In this document: positions 33,722-42,207 of the stretch, piece by piece
Layout: each line of letters begins with the position of its first letter
How positions within the stretch are numbered: position 1 is the first letter of the stretch
Assembly: GCF_002909445.1 (NCBI RefSeq)
Contig: NZ_PPXC01000007.1
Coordinates: 1 to 64,000 of the forward strand
DNA: 64,000 nucleotides
Source of the DNA: Arthrobacter glacialis
GTDB taxonomy: Bacteria > Actinomycetota > Actinomycetes > Actinomycetales > Micrococcaceae
Direction of reading: 5' to 3'
Program-made: the position numbers and the translations under genes
Notes under the pieces: generated by a model
The model's database searches: none
Told to the model about the DNA's origin: nothing
The model's input: only the letters and a program-made list of their open reading frames with translations

Positions 33722-34921
33722 TCAGGCACCGAAGGGCGCCCCTGGAGCGAACGCCAGCGCGGCGAAGCGCTCCCCGATGACGTGATGCGTTGTTTCATCG
33801 GGGTGCAGGGCGTCAGGGAGCGGGAGCTCGTTCTCATCGTGCGCGCCGTAGAGTGCCAGCCCGTCCAGATAGTGGATGTTGACATCGTCTTGGGCCCGCT
33901 GGCGAACGATCCGCTCCAGCTCTTGCCGAATCACTTGGAGCGTGAGTTTCCCGGCAGGAATATCAGCCGGGTCCCCTGTTGCACAGAATCGAATCTCACC
34001 GGATGACAGTGCCGCCAGGTCAAAAGCCCCGGGGCCCGGAGTTCCCTCATGGATGGCACAGTGGATGGGCGACACCACCAGAAGAGGCGTGGTGGGGTGG
34101 CCGTCACGGATGGTGTCCAGGAAGCCATGAACTGCCGGCCCAAAGGCACGCAGCCGCATCAAGTCCAGGTTAACGAGGTTGATGCCAATTTTCACGCTGA
34201 TCAGATCGGCAGGGGCATCGCGCATGGCCCGTGCAGTGAATTGGTCCAGAAGTGCACTTCCGCGCAATGCCATGTTGCTCAGCTCCACACCGCCCAAGCG
34301 CGCAGCAACGGCCGGCCAAATCGCCGTAGGCCGGGTGGCATTGGAGCCGTGGCTGATGGAACTGCCGTGGTGCAACCACACCGGCAACCCGGTTGCCGGA
34401 GCCAGCTCCACGGAGGCATCCGTGCGCAGCGCCACGACCTCCGTCTGCTCATTGTGCGGCAGCCACAGTTCAATGGAGTTGGTGCCCTCCGGCAGCCCAG
34501 TGAAGCGACTGGTGCACACCGGGCCCGCTGCCTGGCTGACGGCACCGGTGGCCATGTCGATGGTGGTGGTGTTGCCGCCGCGGGTGGCGGAGCTGGCCAT
34601 CACTGCGCCATTCACCACAAGTTCAATCACGCCGTCGGGCTGCGCCGGAGCACCGGAGTAGGAAAGTCTGGAACGCACTGTGTCCAGCTCCACCGTGCTG
34701 GCGCTGCTGCGAAAGGCCAGGCGCACCCCGGAGGGCTGGGCTTCCGCCATCACTAACTGGGCGTCGTGGTTCGCTTGGGCCAATGCCTTTGCCGGGAGCC
34801 GGTGCGGCACAGTGCCCCGGCCTGTTTGTTCAAGCTCCTGCGCACCTTTGAAGAAGCCTGCCGGGATGGGTGAGGTGGTGGTCCAGTTCAAGATGGCAAT
34901 GCTCCCGTTCTTCACCTGCAC
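33722..34921 (-). CDS. SGNH/GDSL hydrolase family protein
   Basis: 399 residues. An N-terminal beta-rich domain (about 1-175) precedes the hydrolase domain. The nucleophile block is LHHGSSISHGSNA (GSSIS, Ser near 188), then LSNMALRGSALLDQ (Gly of block II), IGINLVN (Asn of block III) and LPDALHPDETTH with Asp/His of block V. This gives the complete Ser-Gly-Asn-His set. It probably deacylates a sugar or lipid. No signal peptide, so cytoplasmic. GTG start with no clear Shine-Dalgarno, a weak start. Confidence 0.85.
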   Translation of the reverse strand: MQVKNGSIAILNWTTTSPIPAGFFKGAQELEQTGRGTVPHRLPAKALAQANHDAQLVMAEAQPSGVRLAFRSSASTVELDTVRSRLSYSGAPAQPDGVIELVVNGAVMASSATRGGNTTTIDMATGAVSQAAGPVCTSRFTGLPEGTNSIELWLPHNEQTEVVALRTDASVELAPATGLPVWLHHGSSISHGSNATRPTAIWPAVAARLGGVELSNMALRGSALLDQFTARAMRDAPADLISVKIGINLVNLDLMRLRAFGPAVHGFLDTIRDGHPTTPLLVVSPIHCAIHEGTPGPGAFDLAALSSGEIRFCATGDPADIPAGKLTLQVIRQELERIVRQRAQDDVNIHYLDGLALYGAHDENELPLPDALHPDETTHHVIGERFAALAFAPGAPFGA

Positions 34922-35097
34922 CGTCTGGGCGCATGGGGTTGTACGTTGGGTCCCTCGTGTTGGGCTCGACCGAAAATCCGGCCAGGAGACCAGCCTAATA
35001 CGCTAGCTTGCCAGTCATGCAAGGAATGACGACGAACGGCGCCAAAGCAGTCCCGGCGGGGCAAATACGCTGGGCCGGGTCGCCGCTCTGGAGCCGC

Positions 35098-35967
35098 TTA
35101 GGCGGCAGCCAGCTTCCGGCGTCGTACGGCTTTGATACGGGTGACCAGCAAGCCATGACGCGGACTGAACAAGTAAACCAGGGTAAATGCTGCGCCCTGA
35201 GTCAGGACCACCATGCCTCCGGAAGCGGCGTCAAGGTAGTAACTGGCGTAAAGGCCCACCACGGCGCAGACTGCCGAGATGCTGGGGGCCAGGATCAGCA
35301 TCCGACCGAAACGGTCGGTGAGCAGGTAGGCCGTGGCCCCGGGAATGATCAGCATGGCCACCACCAGCACCACACCCACCGCCTGCAGTGCCACCACCGA
35401 GGTCAGCGCCAGCAGCCCCAGCAGGAACGCCCCGAGCATGCGTGGATTCAGCCCGATCGCGTGGGCGTGGGTGGGGTCGAACGCGAAGAGGGTGAAGTCC
35501 CGGCGCTTGATGACAAGGATGACCAGGGTGATGGCGCCCAGCACCAGCACCTGGATCAGGTCGGAGTGGCTGAGCCCCAGCAGGTTGCCGAAAATGATGT
35601 GGCTGAGGTCGGTTTGGCTGGGCGTGACGGAGATGAGCACCAGTCCCAGGGCAAACAGCGTGGTGAACACAATACCAATGGCTGCATCCTCCTTGACCCG
35701 GCTGGTGTCGCGTACGGCGCCGATCAAGGCTACGGCCAGGACGCCGAAGATCACGGCCCCAACGGCGAAAGGCGCGCCAACAATGTAGGCCAGGACAACC
35801 CCCGGCAGGACTGCGTGCGAGACGGCGTCGCCCATGAGTGACCAGCCAATGAGCACCAGCCAGCACGACAGGACGGCGCAAACCACAGCAGCTATGACTG
35901 TCACGGCCAGTGCCCGCTGCATGAAGACGTAGTCGAAGGGTTCCAGCAGGAAATCAAAGATGGTCAT
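35098..35967 (-). CDS. Metal ABC transporter permease (Mn/Zn/Fe type)
   Basis: 289 residues with eight or so predicted membrane segments, ABC-3 family. AVSHAVLPGVVLAYI and FTTLFALGLVLIS are family motifs. The last 20 residues are basic (TRIKAVRRRKLAAA). It forms the pore of a manganese, zinc or iron importer with the two upstream genes; its ATG overlaps the ATPase stop (ATGA). The metal cannot be told from sequence, but the lack of a His-rich loop in the binding protein favours manganese. Confidence 0.92.
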   Translation of the reverse strand: MTIFDFLLEPFDYVFMQRALAVTVIAAVVCAVLSCWLVLIGWSLMGDAVSHAVLPGVVLAYIVGAPFAVGAVIFGVLAVALIGAVRDTSRVKEDAAIGIVFTTLFALGLVLISVTPSQTDLSHIIFGNLLGLSHSDLIQVLVLGAITLVILVIKRRDFTLFAFDPTHAHAIGLNPRMLGAFLLGLLALTSVVALQAVGVVLVVAMLIIPGATAYLLTDRFGRMLILAPSISAVCAVVGLYASYYLDAASGGMVVLTQGAAFTLVYLFSPRHGLLVTRIKAVRRRKLAAA

Positions 35968-36707
35968 GGGGTGCTCTCGCTTCGGGTGGCGATATCCAGG
36001 CCAAAGGCAAGCGCCAGGTTTTCTGGCTGCAATACGTCGTTGGGCGTTCCATGCAGCAGAACCCTGTGCATGAGCAGCACGGCTTCATCAGCCAAATCGG
36101 GCAGCGCATGGAGGTCGTGGGTGGAGACAAGAATGGTGGCACCGTCCCTGGCCAGTTCCCGCAGGAGCTCACAGATCGTGGCCTCGGAACGTTTGTCCAC
36201 ACCGGCAAATGGCTCATCGAGCAGGAGGGTGGTTGCCTCCTGGGCAATGCCGCGGGCCACAAAGGCACGCTTCTTCTGACCCCCTGACAGCTGGCCAATC
36301 TGGCGGTGCGCGTACTTGGCGAGCTCAACACGGTCCAAGGCCTCGGCCACGGCCAGCTTGTCTGCCTTGCGTGGCCGGCGGCTTGGCCCCATGTGTCCAT
36401 ACCTGCCCATCATGACAACATCCTGCACCGAGAGTGGGAACTGCCAGTCCACGTCCTCGCTTTGGGGAACATAGCTGACGACGCCGGACCGGCGGGCTTT
36501 CGCTGGCGTTGCACCGTCGATGGTGACGGTTCCGGCGTCGGGCTTCACCAAACCCATGATGGCCTTGAACAAGGTGGATTTGCCCGAACCGTTCATGCCC
36601 ACCAGGCCGCAAATCCGCCCTTTGTCAAGGCTGAGGGTGGCCTGGTCCAGCGCCAGCACATCCCCGTAGTGGACGGTTACAGCCTTAACATCAATGGCGA
36701 CGCTCAT
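35964..36707 (-). CDS. Metal ABC transporter ATP-binding protein
   Basis: 247 residues with Walker A GMNGSGKSTLFK, Q-loop PQSEDVDWQFP, signature LSGGQKKRAFVARG and Walker B LLLDEPFAGVD, then STHDLHALPDLADEA. The VPQSEDVDW form is characteristic of Mn/Zn-type ATPases (MntB, ZnuC, SitB). It overlaps its neighbours by four bases on both sides, so the three genes are one translationally coupled operon. Confidence 0.93.
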   Translation of the reverse strand: MSVAIDVKAVTVHYGDVLALDQATLSLDKGRICGLVGMNGSGKSTLFKAIMGLVKPDAGTVTIDGATPAKARRSGVVSYVPQSEDVDWQFPLSVQDVVMMGRYGHMGPSRRPRKADKLAVAEALDRVELAKYAHRQIGQLSGGQKKRAFVARGIAQEATTLLLDEPFAGVDKRSEATICELLRELARDGATILVSTHDLHALPDLADEAVLLMHRVLLHGTPNDVLQPENLALAFGLDIATRSESTP

Positions 36708-37678
36708 GATGTGCCTCCTGGCTGGGTTCCTGCGGGTGCGCCGGTGAGGGCGGTGGTGATGACCTTGGCGTCGTGCCGAATCAAATCCAGGTAGGTGGGG
36801 ACGGGGCCGTCGGCTGCTGACAGCGAGTCAACGTACAGCGTTCCACCAAAGCTGGCATGGGTGGCCTCCACCACTTGCTCCATGGGGGCCGCGGATACGG
36901 TTGACTCGCAGAAAACAGCCGGAACCTTGTTGCTGCGGACAAATTCAATCACCCCGGAGATCTGCTGGGGTGTGGCCTGCTGTTCTGCATTGACGGCCCA
37001 GATGTACTTTTCCGTTAGTCCAGCATCACGGGCCAAATAGGAGAAGGCACCTTCACAGCTGACCAGGGCACGCTGGTTTTCCGGCAGGACCGCCAGATCT
37101 GCCACCAGGTCATCCTGCACCCCCTGAAGCGTCGCGTTGTAGGCGGCGCCGTTGCTTTCATAAACGGAAGCGTTGGCCGGATCCAGTTTGGTAAAGGCCT
37201 TCACCATGTTGTTCACGTAGATCTGCACGTTGGCCGGCGACATCCAGGCGTGCGGGTTTGGCTTGTCTTTGTAGGCGTCCTCTGTGATGTTGATGGACTC
37301 CACACCGTCGCTCACCACAGCGTGCGGCGCCTTCACGTCCTGCACAAATTGTCCAAACCACGCTTCAAGCCCCATGCCGTTGTCCAGGATCAGATCCGCT
37401 TTGCTGGCCTTGCGGATGTCCGCCGGGGTGGGCTCGTAGCCGTGAATCTCCGCACCGACCTTGGTGATCGATTCGACGCGCAGCTTGTCTCCAGCCACAT
37501 TCTGGGCAATGTCGGCCAGAACCGTGAAGGTGGTCAGCACCACGGGGCGGTCATTCTGGCCGCCACCGTCTGGCAGGTCAGCAGCCCCGCACGCCGTGAG
37601 GGTCAAGGCGAGAAAAGCGGCACCGGCCGCCAGCGCACGACGAAGGAGTTTGGGTCGCGTGGAGGAAAATATTGCCAT
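36704..37678 (-). CDS. Metal ABC transporter substrate-binding lipoprotein
   Basis: 324 residues. Signal peptide with lipobox LTLTACG (Cys about 29). Mature protein of the cluster A-I (ZnuA/MntC/PsaA) type with the metal ligands visible as IHGYEPTPADI (His), NPHAWMSPANV (His), CEGAFSYLA (Glu region) and YVDSLSA (Asp). There is no His/Asp-rich loop, so manganese or iron is more likely than zinc. ATG at 37678 lacks a Shine-Dalgarno but is six bases downstream of a -10 hexamer, so its mRNA is likely leaderless. Confidence 0.92.
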   Translation of the reverse strand: MAIFSSTRPKLLRRALAAGAAFLALTLTACGAADLPDGGGQNDRPVVLTTFTVLADIAQNVAGDKLRVESITKVGAEIHGYEPTPADIRKASKADLILDNGMGLEAWFGQFVQDVKAPHAVVSDGVESINITEDAYKDKPNPHAWMSPANVQIYVNNMVKAFTKLDPANASVYESNGAAYNATLQGVQDDLVADLAVLPENQRALVSCEGAFSYLARDAGLTEKYIWAVNAEQQATPQQISGVIEFVRSNKVPAVFCESTVSAAPMEQVVEATHASFGGTLYVDSLSAADGPVPTYLDLIRHDAKVITTALTGAPAGTQPGGTS

Positions 37679-37684
37679 GCCCTG

Positions 37685-37713
37685 AGAATAGTTTAGGCGC
37701 GCCGAAATTTCAA
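37685..37713 (-). promoter_or_regulatory. Promoter of the metal ABC operon
   Basis: Minus strand TTGAAA (37713-37708), 17-base spacer, TATTCT (37690-37685). The start site would be at or one base before the ATG at 37678, giving a leaderless transcript. Confidence 0.65.
37692..37707. promoter_or_regulatory. DtxR/MntR-type operator candidate inside the promoter spacer
   Basis: TTTAGGCG-CGCCGAAA is a 16-base palindrome with one mismatched pair. It fills the space between the -35 and -10 hexamers almost exactly. Metal-responsive DtxR/MntR repressors bind AT-flanked GC palindromes of this kind; bound repressor would directly exclude RNA polymerase. Confidence 0.6.
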
Positions 37714-37983
37714 ATGTCGGAGCGCCGTAATATACGACTCGTGGCATGTTGTGCGGCCATGTGCACCTCCTGTCCCCGTCCACGGCAAGCAGCCCGCGGA
37801 ACCCGGCGAAGATTCTCTCCTTTGACCTGATGTTCGGCGTTTTCAGATGGCTGCTTGGGACAGAATCGACCTATTGACCGGGGCTGGTGCTTCTGCCAAT
37901 GTGGAGTGTGTGACACCTCGTTCATTGCTGGGCGTTGGCCGAGTTGCCCGCATAATTGTCCCGCACAATCGAAGGGGTTGGAC

Positions 37984-38328
37984 ATGAGAATCAACAAGGC
38001 AATCCGACTGGCAGTACCGGCCGCGGCCGCTACAGTGTTGCTGGTGCTCGGAGCCTCCGGGCCAGCACTGGCCGACCACACCCACGTCAAAGTTGTCGGC
38101 AACGGCGAATGCATCACTGTGGCCGCAGGCTCAGGTGAATCGGAGGTCGACCTTCCCACAGCCGTGTTCCAGGGCAACCCCAACGTCGACATCATCGAGG
38201 CGGACGGCCTGACACATCCCCTGCACGTGCTGGTGCACCGTGGAGTGCCCGGAGATCACCTGTCTCTCTACGTGCTGGGCAGCCCGGCAGCCCTCGCGGC
38301 CTGCCCGGGTGAATTGCTTAACCACTAG
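37984..38328 (+). CDS. Small secreted protein, unknown function
   Basis: 114 residues. Signal peptide (MRINKAIRLAVPAAAATVLL) with cleavage after ALA. The mature part (about 85 residues) has two Cys (ECITV and AACPGE) that could form a disulfide, and several His (DHTHVK, THPLHVLVHRG). ATG with AAGGGG at good spacing. No family recognised. Divergent from the metal transporter; a metal-related role is possible but unproven. Confidence 0.75.
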   Translation: MRINKAIRLAVPAAAATVLLVLGASGPALADHTHVKVVGNGECITVAAGSGESEVDLPTAVFQGNPNVDIIEADGLTHPLHVLVHRGVPGDHLSLYVLGSPAALAACPGELLNH

Positions 38329-38812
38329 AGGCACGGCCCAGAAACCCGAATCCGGGGCCAGACCGGAGCCCCAACGTCTGATCATTCAGGCCAATAACGA
38401 CCGCACGTGGCGACAGTCATCGTGTTGGCATCCGCGCTGCGTTCTTGGTCGGCAACAAGCGCTTCGTCACGTGCTGCCGCAAGCCCAGTTGGCCACCTCG
38501 TTGCGTCGGGCCACAGCCAATCAGCCGTGCGGCCCGGTCCGCTGCCGTTCGGTGCTGCCCCATGTTTGGGCGGACGTCTCGGTTACGCAGGCTGTCGCCG
38601 GTTGGGCCGGCTCCACCGCTACCGATCGTCGTTGCGCCATGAATGCTGGTTTGGCCGACGACCAAGACCCAACGAAATGTCCGTCACGCATGCACATGCA
38701 AAACGTGGAATGAGTCACAGGGAAAAATGGAAATCGAGCACTGCGTCGACTGCCAGCTGGCGTTGGCCGGGAAATCTACCGCGTGGGTAGGGCTGCAACG
38801 AAGGGAATCATC
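38329..38812. other. 484-base region without an identifiable gene
   Basis: Several frames are open for 80-150 codons on both strands, but none has a Shine-Dalgarno-supported start, recognisable protein motif or sensible hydrophobicity pattern. It could be a decayed gene. The end contains the Shine-Dalgarno of the VOC gene. Confidence 0.4.
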
Positions 38813-39202
38813 ATGACTGACATCAATTTGGGCCCGGTGGGGCAGATCTCCCGGAGGGTGGGCAACATTGACCAGGCCGTTGCCTGGTACCGGGACGTCC
38901 TGGGCTTGACGCACCTGTATACCTTTGGCGAGCTTGCGTTCTTTGACCTGGCCGGCACGCGGTTGTACCTGACCACTGCGGATGAAGACCCCGGGAATCC
39001 AGGCGAATCAGTCCTCTACTTCAAGGTGCCGGACATCCACGGCGCCCACCTGGCGCTGGCGGCGCGAGGGGTCACGTTCGCAGCCGCCCCGCACATGATT
39101 TTCAGGCACGAATCCGGTGCTGAGGAGTGGATGGCGTTCTTCACCGACCCCGACGGCCACACTCTGGCCATCATGGCGCAAACCGATCCGGTTCGGCCCT
39201 GA
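38813..39202 (+). CDS. VOC superfamily (glyoxalase-like) protein
   Basis: 129 residues, one VOC module pair. Begins with ISRRVGNIDQAVAWYRDVLG (the first beta-alpha unit), then FFDLAGTRLYL and the closing FFTDPDGHTLAIM motif, with metal-ligand-like His and Glu (GEESVLYF area and EEWMAFFTD). Typical of glyoxalase/bleomycin-resistance/dioxygenase folds; specific reaction unknown. ATG at 38813 has AAGGGA about six bases upstream. Its end overlaps the convergent sigma factor gene by 32 bases. Confidence 0.88.
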   Translation: MTDINLGPVGQISRRVGNIDQAVAWYRDVLGLTHLYTFGELAFFDLAGTRLYLTTADEDPGNPGESVLYFKVPDIHGAHLALAARGVTFAAAPHMIFRHESGAEEWMAFFTDPDGHTLAIMAQTDPVRP

Positions 39203-40457
39203 CGTCAGCCGCGCGGTGCAGGAGGTACTCGCGCACTGCGGGCCGCCCAGTCAGGGCAGCTGCCGTGGCGAAGGCAGCCTGGGCTTCTGCACTTCGCCCG
39301 GCCCGGTCCAGAAGCTCCGCCCGTGTGGCGTGAAAAGGCTGGAAATTCTCGACAGCGGATGCTTCCGTGCGCTTGTCCGTTGCCGCCATGGCCTCCAGCT
39401 CCGCGAGCCCTGCCGCCGTTGACTCGGCCCGCCCCATGACTGCCGCCAGGGCGACGCGCGATCCAAAGCTGGGAGCCACCACCAATAGCGCAGAATACAG
39501 GGTGCGCAGTGCAGCCCAGTCGGTCTGCGCAGTGCGGAACCTGTTGCAGTGAACGGCCTGGATGGCTGCCTCCAGCTGGAATCGCCCGGGCGTGCCCGCC
39601 GACGTTGCCCGGCGCAGGAACTGCTCCCCTGCAACGATGAGGCGCGCATCCCACAACGTTGTGTCCTGCTCATCAAGGGGAACAAAGCCGTGTACTGATG
39701 CGTGTGTCCGGGCCAGGGAGAGCGTGATGAGCGCGGCCAGGCCCCACGGTTCCGGCTCCGAGTCCAACAAGGCAGCCAGTGTGATCGCCAGGTACTGTGC
39801 TTCGCCGGAGAGATCCCCACTGTCCTTGCCGTGATCGGAGAAGCCGATGGCGTAGCAGCCGTAAATGGCCTCCAGCACTGCCGGCAGCCGTTCCGGCATG
39901 GCGTGGCGGTCCGGCACGGCAAAGGGAATGCGGGCATTCTTAATCCGCTGTTTGGCTCGTACCAGCCGTTGCGCCATGGCAGTGGCAGGTACCGCGAACG
40001 CCGCAGCTATCCGCGAAGCGTCAAAGCCAAGAACCGTTTGGAGCATCAGCGGGGTGCGCACGCCAGGTTCTATGGCGGGATGGGCGCACACAAAGAGCAA
40101 CTCCAGCCGTTTGTCGCCAATGGCGTCAGGATCGACGGCACCCAGAGGGGACACGGCGTCGTATGCACTGTCTGCGGCAGCATCCAACGGCGCAGAGGTG
40201 CGCTGAAACGAGGACTTCCAAAGGTCGCGCTGCCGGTTACGGGCCACAGTCAGCAACCACCCTTCCGGATTGCGGGGAACACCGCCGCCGGGCCACTTCA
40301 CGAGAGCCTGCTCAAACGCTGAGGCAAGGGCATCCTCGGCCAACGCCACATCTCCGGTGGAAGCGGAGAGCAGCGCAATGAGGCGTCCGTAGGAGGCCCG
40401 GGCCACGTGCTCGGCAGCGACCCGGGCCTCCGCAGAGCTCAGGTGTTGGGCTGCCAC
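39171..40457 (-). CDS. ECF sigma factor, ECF42-like with C-terminal extension
   Basis: 428 residues, far longer than a typical 180-200 residue ECF. Sigma2 (about 20-85, ASYGRLIALLSASTGDVALA and PEGWLLTVARNRQRD) and sigma4 (about 115-170) are followed by a 230-residue helical, TPR-like extension (DUF6596 type) including the AIQAVHCNRFRTAQTDW repeat-like region. This architecture and the adjacent DGPF gene define group ECF42. The extension is reported to be needed for activity in such proteins; no anti-sigma factor gene is present. ATG overlaps the DGPF gene by 19 bases. Confidence 0.88.
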   Translation of the reverse strand: MAAQHLSSAEARVAAEHVARASYGRLIALLSASTGDVALAEDALASAFEQALVKWPGGGVPRNPEGWLLTVARNRQRDLWKSSFQRTSAPLDAAADSAYDAVSPLGAVDPDAIGDKRLELLFVCAHPAIEPGVRTPLMLQTVLGFDASRIAAAFAVPATAMAQRLVRAKQRIKNARIPFAVPDRHAMPERLPAVLEAIYGCYAIGFSDHGKDSGDLSGEAQYLAITLAALLDSEPEPWGLAALITLSLARTHASVHGFVPLDEQDTTLWDARLIVAGEQFLRRATSAGTPGRFQLEAAIQAVHCNRFRTAQTDWAALRTLYSALLVVAPSFGSRVALAAVMGRAESTAAGLAELEAMAATDKRTEASAVENFQPFHATRAELLDRAGRSAEAQAAFATAAALTGRPAVREYLLHRAADVRAEPDRFAP

Positions 40458-40816
40458 GTTCCGTCAACCGTGTACGTCGCCCCCGGCCGCACCTCCACCG
40501 CACCCCACGCAATGGATGGCGCCTGCCTGCCCCAGCCGATGGCGACGTCCAGATTCTCCACGTCGATCACGAACGTCCCGCCCAACTGTTCCTTCGTGTC
40601 GGCGAACGGCCCATCCTGAACCTGCAGGACGCCGTCGGGCATGCTCAGGGTTGTGGTGCTCCCCGACGGTTGGAGAACCTCCGCGCTGACCAGGACACCG
40701 GCTTGCTGGAGTGCCGTGGCATAGCTGGCGAAGGCGCGCTGGCCCTCCGCCATCGCCTCGGCACCGATCGATTCAACATCACCCTCCGGGTAGTGCAATA
40801 ACAATGTGTAGCGCAT
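40439..40816 (-). CDS. YCII/DGPF family protein
   Basis: 125 residues. The N-terminal MRYTLLLHYPE, the QDGPFADTKEQLGGTFVID segment (DGPF motif) and a AIGWGRQAP helix are diagnostic of the YciI-like DGPF group. The family has a ferredoxin-like fold; the role is unknown. It is conserved next to ECF42 sigma factors and is believed to be one of their targets. Shine-Dalgarno TAGGAG before the ATG. First gene of a two-gene operon with the sigma factor. Confidence 0.9.
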   Translation of the reverse strand: MRYTLLLHYPEGDVESIGAEAMAEGQRAFASYATALQQAGVLVSAEVLQPSGSTTTLSMPDGVLQVQDGPFADTKEQLGGTFVIDVENLDVAIGWGRQAPSIAWGAVEVRPGATYTVDGTWQPNT

Positions 40817-40873
40817 GACGTAAGTCTCCTACTTCCTCGTGGCGCCGTCTAGGGAACGGTGCTTCATAGCCAT

Positions 40874-40900
40874 GACGATTGACCGCGACCCCAATCGACG
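40874..40900 (-). promoter_or_regulatory. Possible ECF42-dependent promoter
   Basis: Minus strand CGTCGA (40900-40895) and CGTC (40877-40874), 17 bases apart. From memory, published ECF42 promoters use TGTCGA at -35 and CG(A/T)C at -10; here only the first T is changed. The position, about 58 bases before the DGPF start, fits autoregulation. Confidence 0.5.
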
Positions 40901-40938
40901 CAGGATCAACTACACGAGCTCGACGGCGCGGGGAACCT

Positions 40939-41598
40939 CTACGTGGCCGCGGAAGAGATGATGGCGGCCACTCCCAAGGCCAGAACTAGTGAATGTCCCG
41001 CCATGTTCAGCAGGCGCTGGGCACGGGAGGTGATCCGGCCGCGCAGGGCATGTCCCACCAACACCAGGCCAAGCTGCCAGTCGAGCGAGGCCACGGCAAC
41101 GCCCAGGACAAAGGCCAGTGCGGCGCCAGGTGAGCCCAGAGCGGCGCCCAGACCCACCGTCAACGCGGCAAAGTAGACAAGCGTTGCTGGGTTGATCGCG
41201 GTGAGGCCTGCAAAGATCAGAAATCTGTGTCCCTTGGCCGGCGGTGAAGTCAGCTCGTGGCGTGAAGGATTGGCAGCGAGGGTTTTGAACAGGCCAGTTC
41301 CGCCCAAGGCGATGAGTGCCAGTCCGCCCAGCAAGCGCGGAATGCTGCCCCACGATGCCGCGATGGGTGCCGCCATTGACCCCACGGCCACGGCCAGGGC
41401 GCAGTAGCTGGCGTCCATAAGCCCCACGGCAAGGGCGGCCGGTGACGCTCTCTTGAAACCGACGGTGAGCCCCTCCCGGATCAGAAGTATGCCGATGGCT
41501 CCCAGGGGTGCTGCCAGTCCGATCCCGGCTAGCAGTCCCCCGGCGAAGGCATAAGTGATGTCCATGGATTCACTATCTGCCACTGCCATCGCGTTCAC
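40939..41598 (-). CDS. LysE/RhtB family exporter
   Basis: 219 residues with about six membrane segments. LLAGIGLAAPLGAIGILLIREGL is the LysE-family N-terminal signature with the G-x-x-P-G-like turn, followed by FLIFAGLTAINPATLVYFAA (INP motif, diagnostic). It exports amino acids or related compounds. It is divergent from an Lrp/AsnC gene, the common control arrangement for LysE-type exporters. The GTG start is weak; ATG at 41565 is an alternative. Confidence 0.88.
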   Translation of the reverse strand: MNAMAVADSESMDITYAFAGGLLAGIGLAAPLGAIGILLIREGLTVGFKRASPAALAVGLMDASYCALAVAVGSMAAPIAASWGSIPRLLGGLALIALGGTGLFKTLAANPSRHELTSPPAKGHRFLIFAGLTAINPATLVYFAALTVGLGAALGSPGAALAFVLGVAVASLDWQLGLVLVGHALRGRITSRAQRLLNMAGHSLVLALGVAAIISSAAT

Positions 41599-41627
41599 TG
41601 AGAATCTGACGGCTCAACGGATAGAAT
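41598..41627 (+). promoter_or_regulatory. Promoter of the Lrp gene
   Basis: CTGAGA (41598-41603), 18-base spacer, TAGAAT (41622-41627). The -10 ends six bases before the ATG at 41634, so the mRNA is predicted to be leaderless. The region is only 35 bases long and would also hold the LysE promoter. Confidence 0.5.
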
Positions 41628-41633
41628 CGCGGC

Positions 41634-42053
41634 ATGGACAGTACAGACGAGACTATTCTCAGCATTTTCCGGCAGGAAGCGCGGATTTCCTTCAGTGAGC
41701 TGGGTGCCCGCATAGGGCTGAGCACCAACGCGGCATCCGCCCGGGTGCGGCGGCTTGAAACGAGGGGCGTAATTGTGGGCTATCAGGCCGTTCTTGCCGG
41801 TGACGTGACCCAGAACGGACCCCATCTTGAAGCCTTCATCGATGTACGCCTGAAGCCTGACGGGGACTCGACCGCATTCCTCGCCTGGACCAGCGCCGAG
41901 CCCGCAATCCGTGATGCCGTCCATGTCACCGGTCCCTACGACTACATCCTTCACGTGGTGGTGCCGAGCACCAAGGCCCTTGACCAGCTGCTGCGCAAAC
42001 TCAAGGCCGACGGCGGCGCCGCTCAGACGCAGACTCGGCTGGCCCTGCGTTAG
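41634..42053 (+). CDS. Lrp/AsnC family transcriptional regulator
   Basis: 139 residues. An N-terminal helix-turn-helix (about 5-50, DETILSIFRQEARISFSELGARIGLSTNAA) and a C-terminal RAM-type ligand domain (about 60-139) ending VTGPYDYILHVVVP. It senses an amino acid and most probably controls the divergent LysE exporter. No Shine-Dalgarno; -10 hexamer six bases upstream. Confidence 0.92.
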   Translation: MDSTDETILSIFRQEARISFSELGARIGLSTNAASARVRRLETRGVIVGYQAVLAGDVTQNGPHLEAFIDVRLKPDGDSTAFLAWTSAEPAIRDAVHVTGPYDYILHVVVPSTKALDQLLRKLKADGGAAQTQTRLALR

Positions 42054-42207
42054 AACCTTCAGACCATGGGAAAGAATGTTCCAAAGCCCGGGAATAGATA
42101 CAGTCAGTTCAGCGCTTGCAAGGAGTGAGTCGGCAGCGCAAGCGGCAACCCAGCACTGCGGCGCCTCGGCACCACCACATTTTCACATCCAGGATCAGGA
42201 ACCATTC

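Larger units (their letters stand above)
37679..37983. other. Divergent intergenic region
   Basis: 305 bases between the metal transporter operon (minus) and a small secreted protein gene (plus). Its left end contains the operon promoter and operator. The rest holds no gene that I can support; the frame open upstream of 37984 has no Shine-Dalgarno. Confidence 0.5.

Noticed and set aside
38407-38790. 127-codon frame in the 484-base gap
   Set aside because: GTG start without Shine-Dalgarno, Ser/Arg/Gly-rich composition and overlap with the VOC gene leader.
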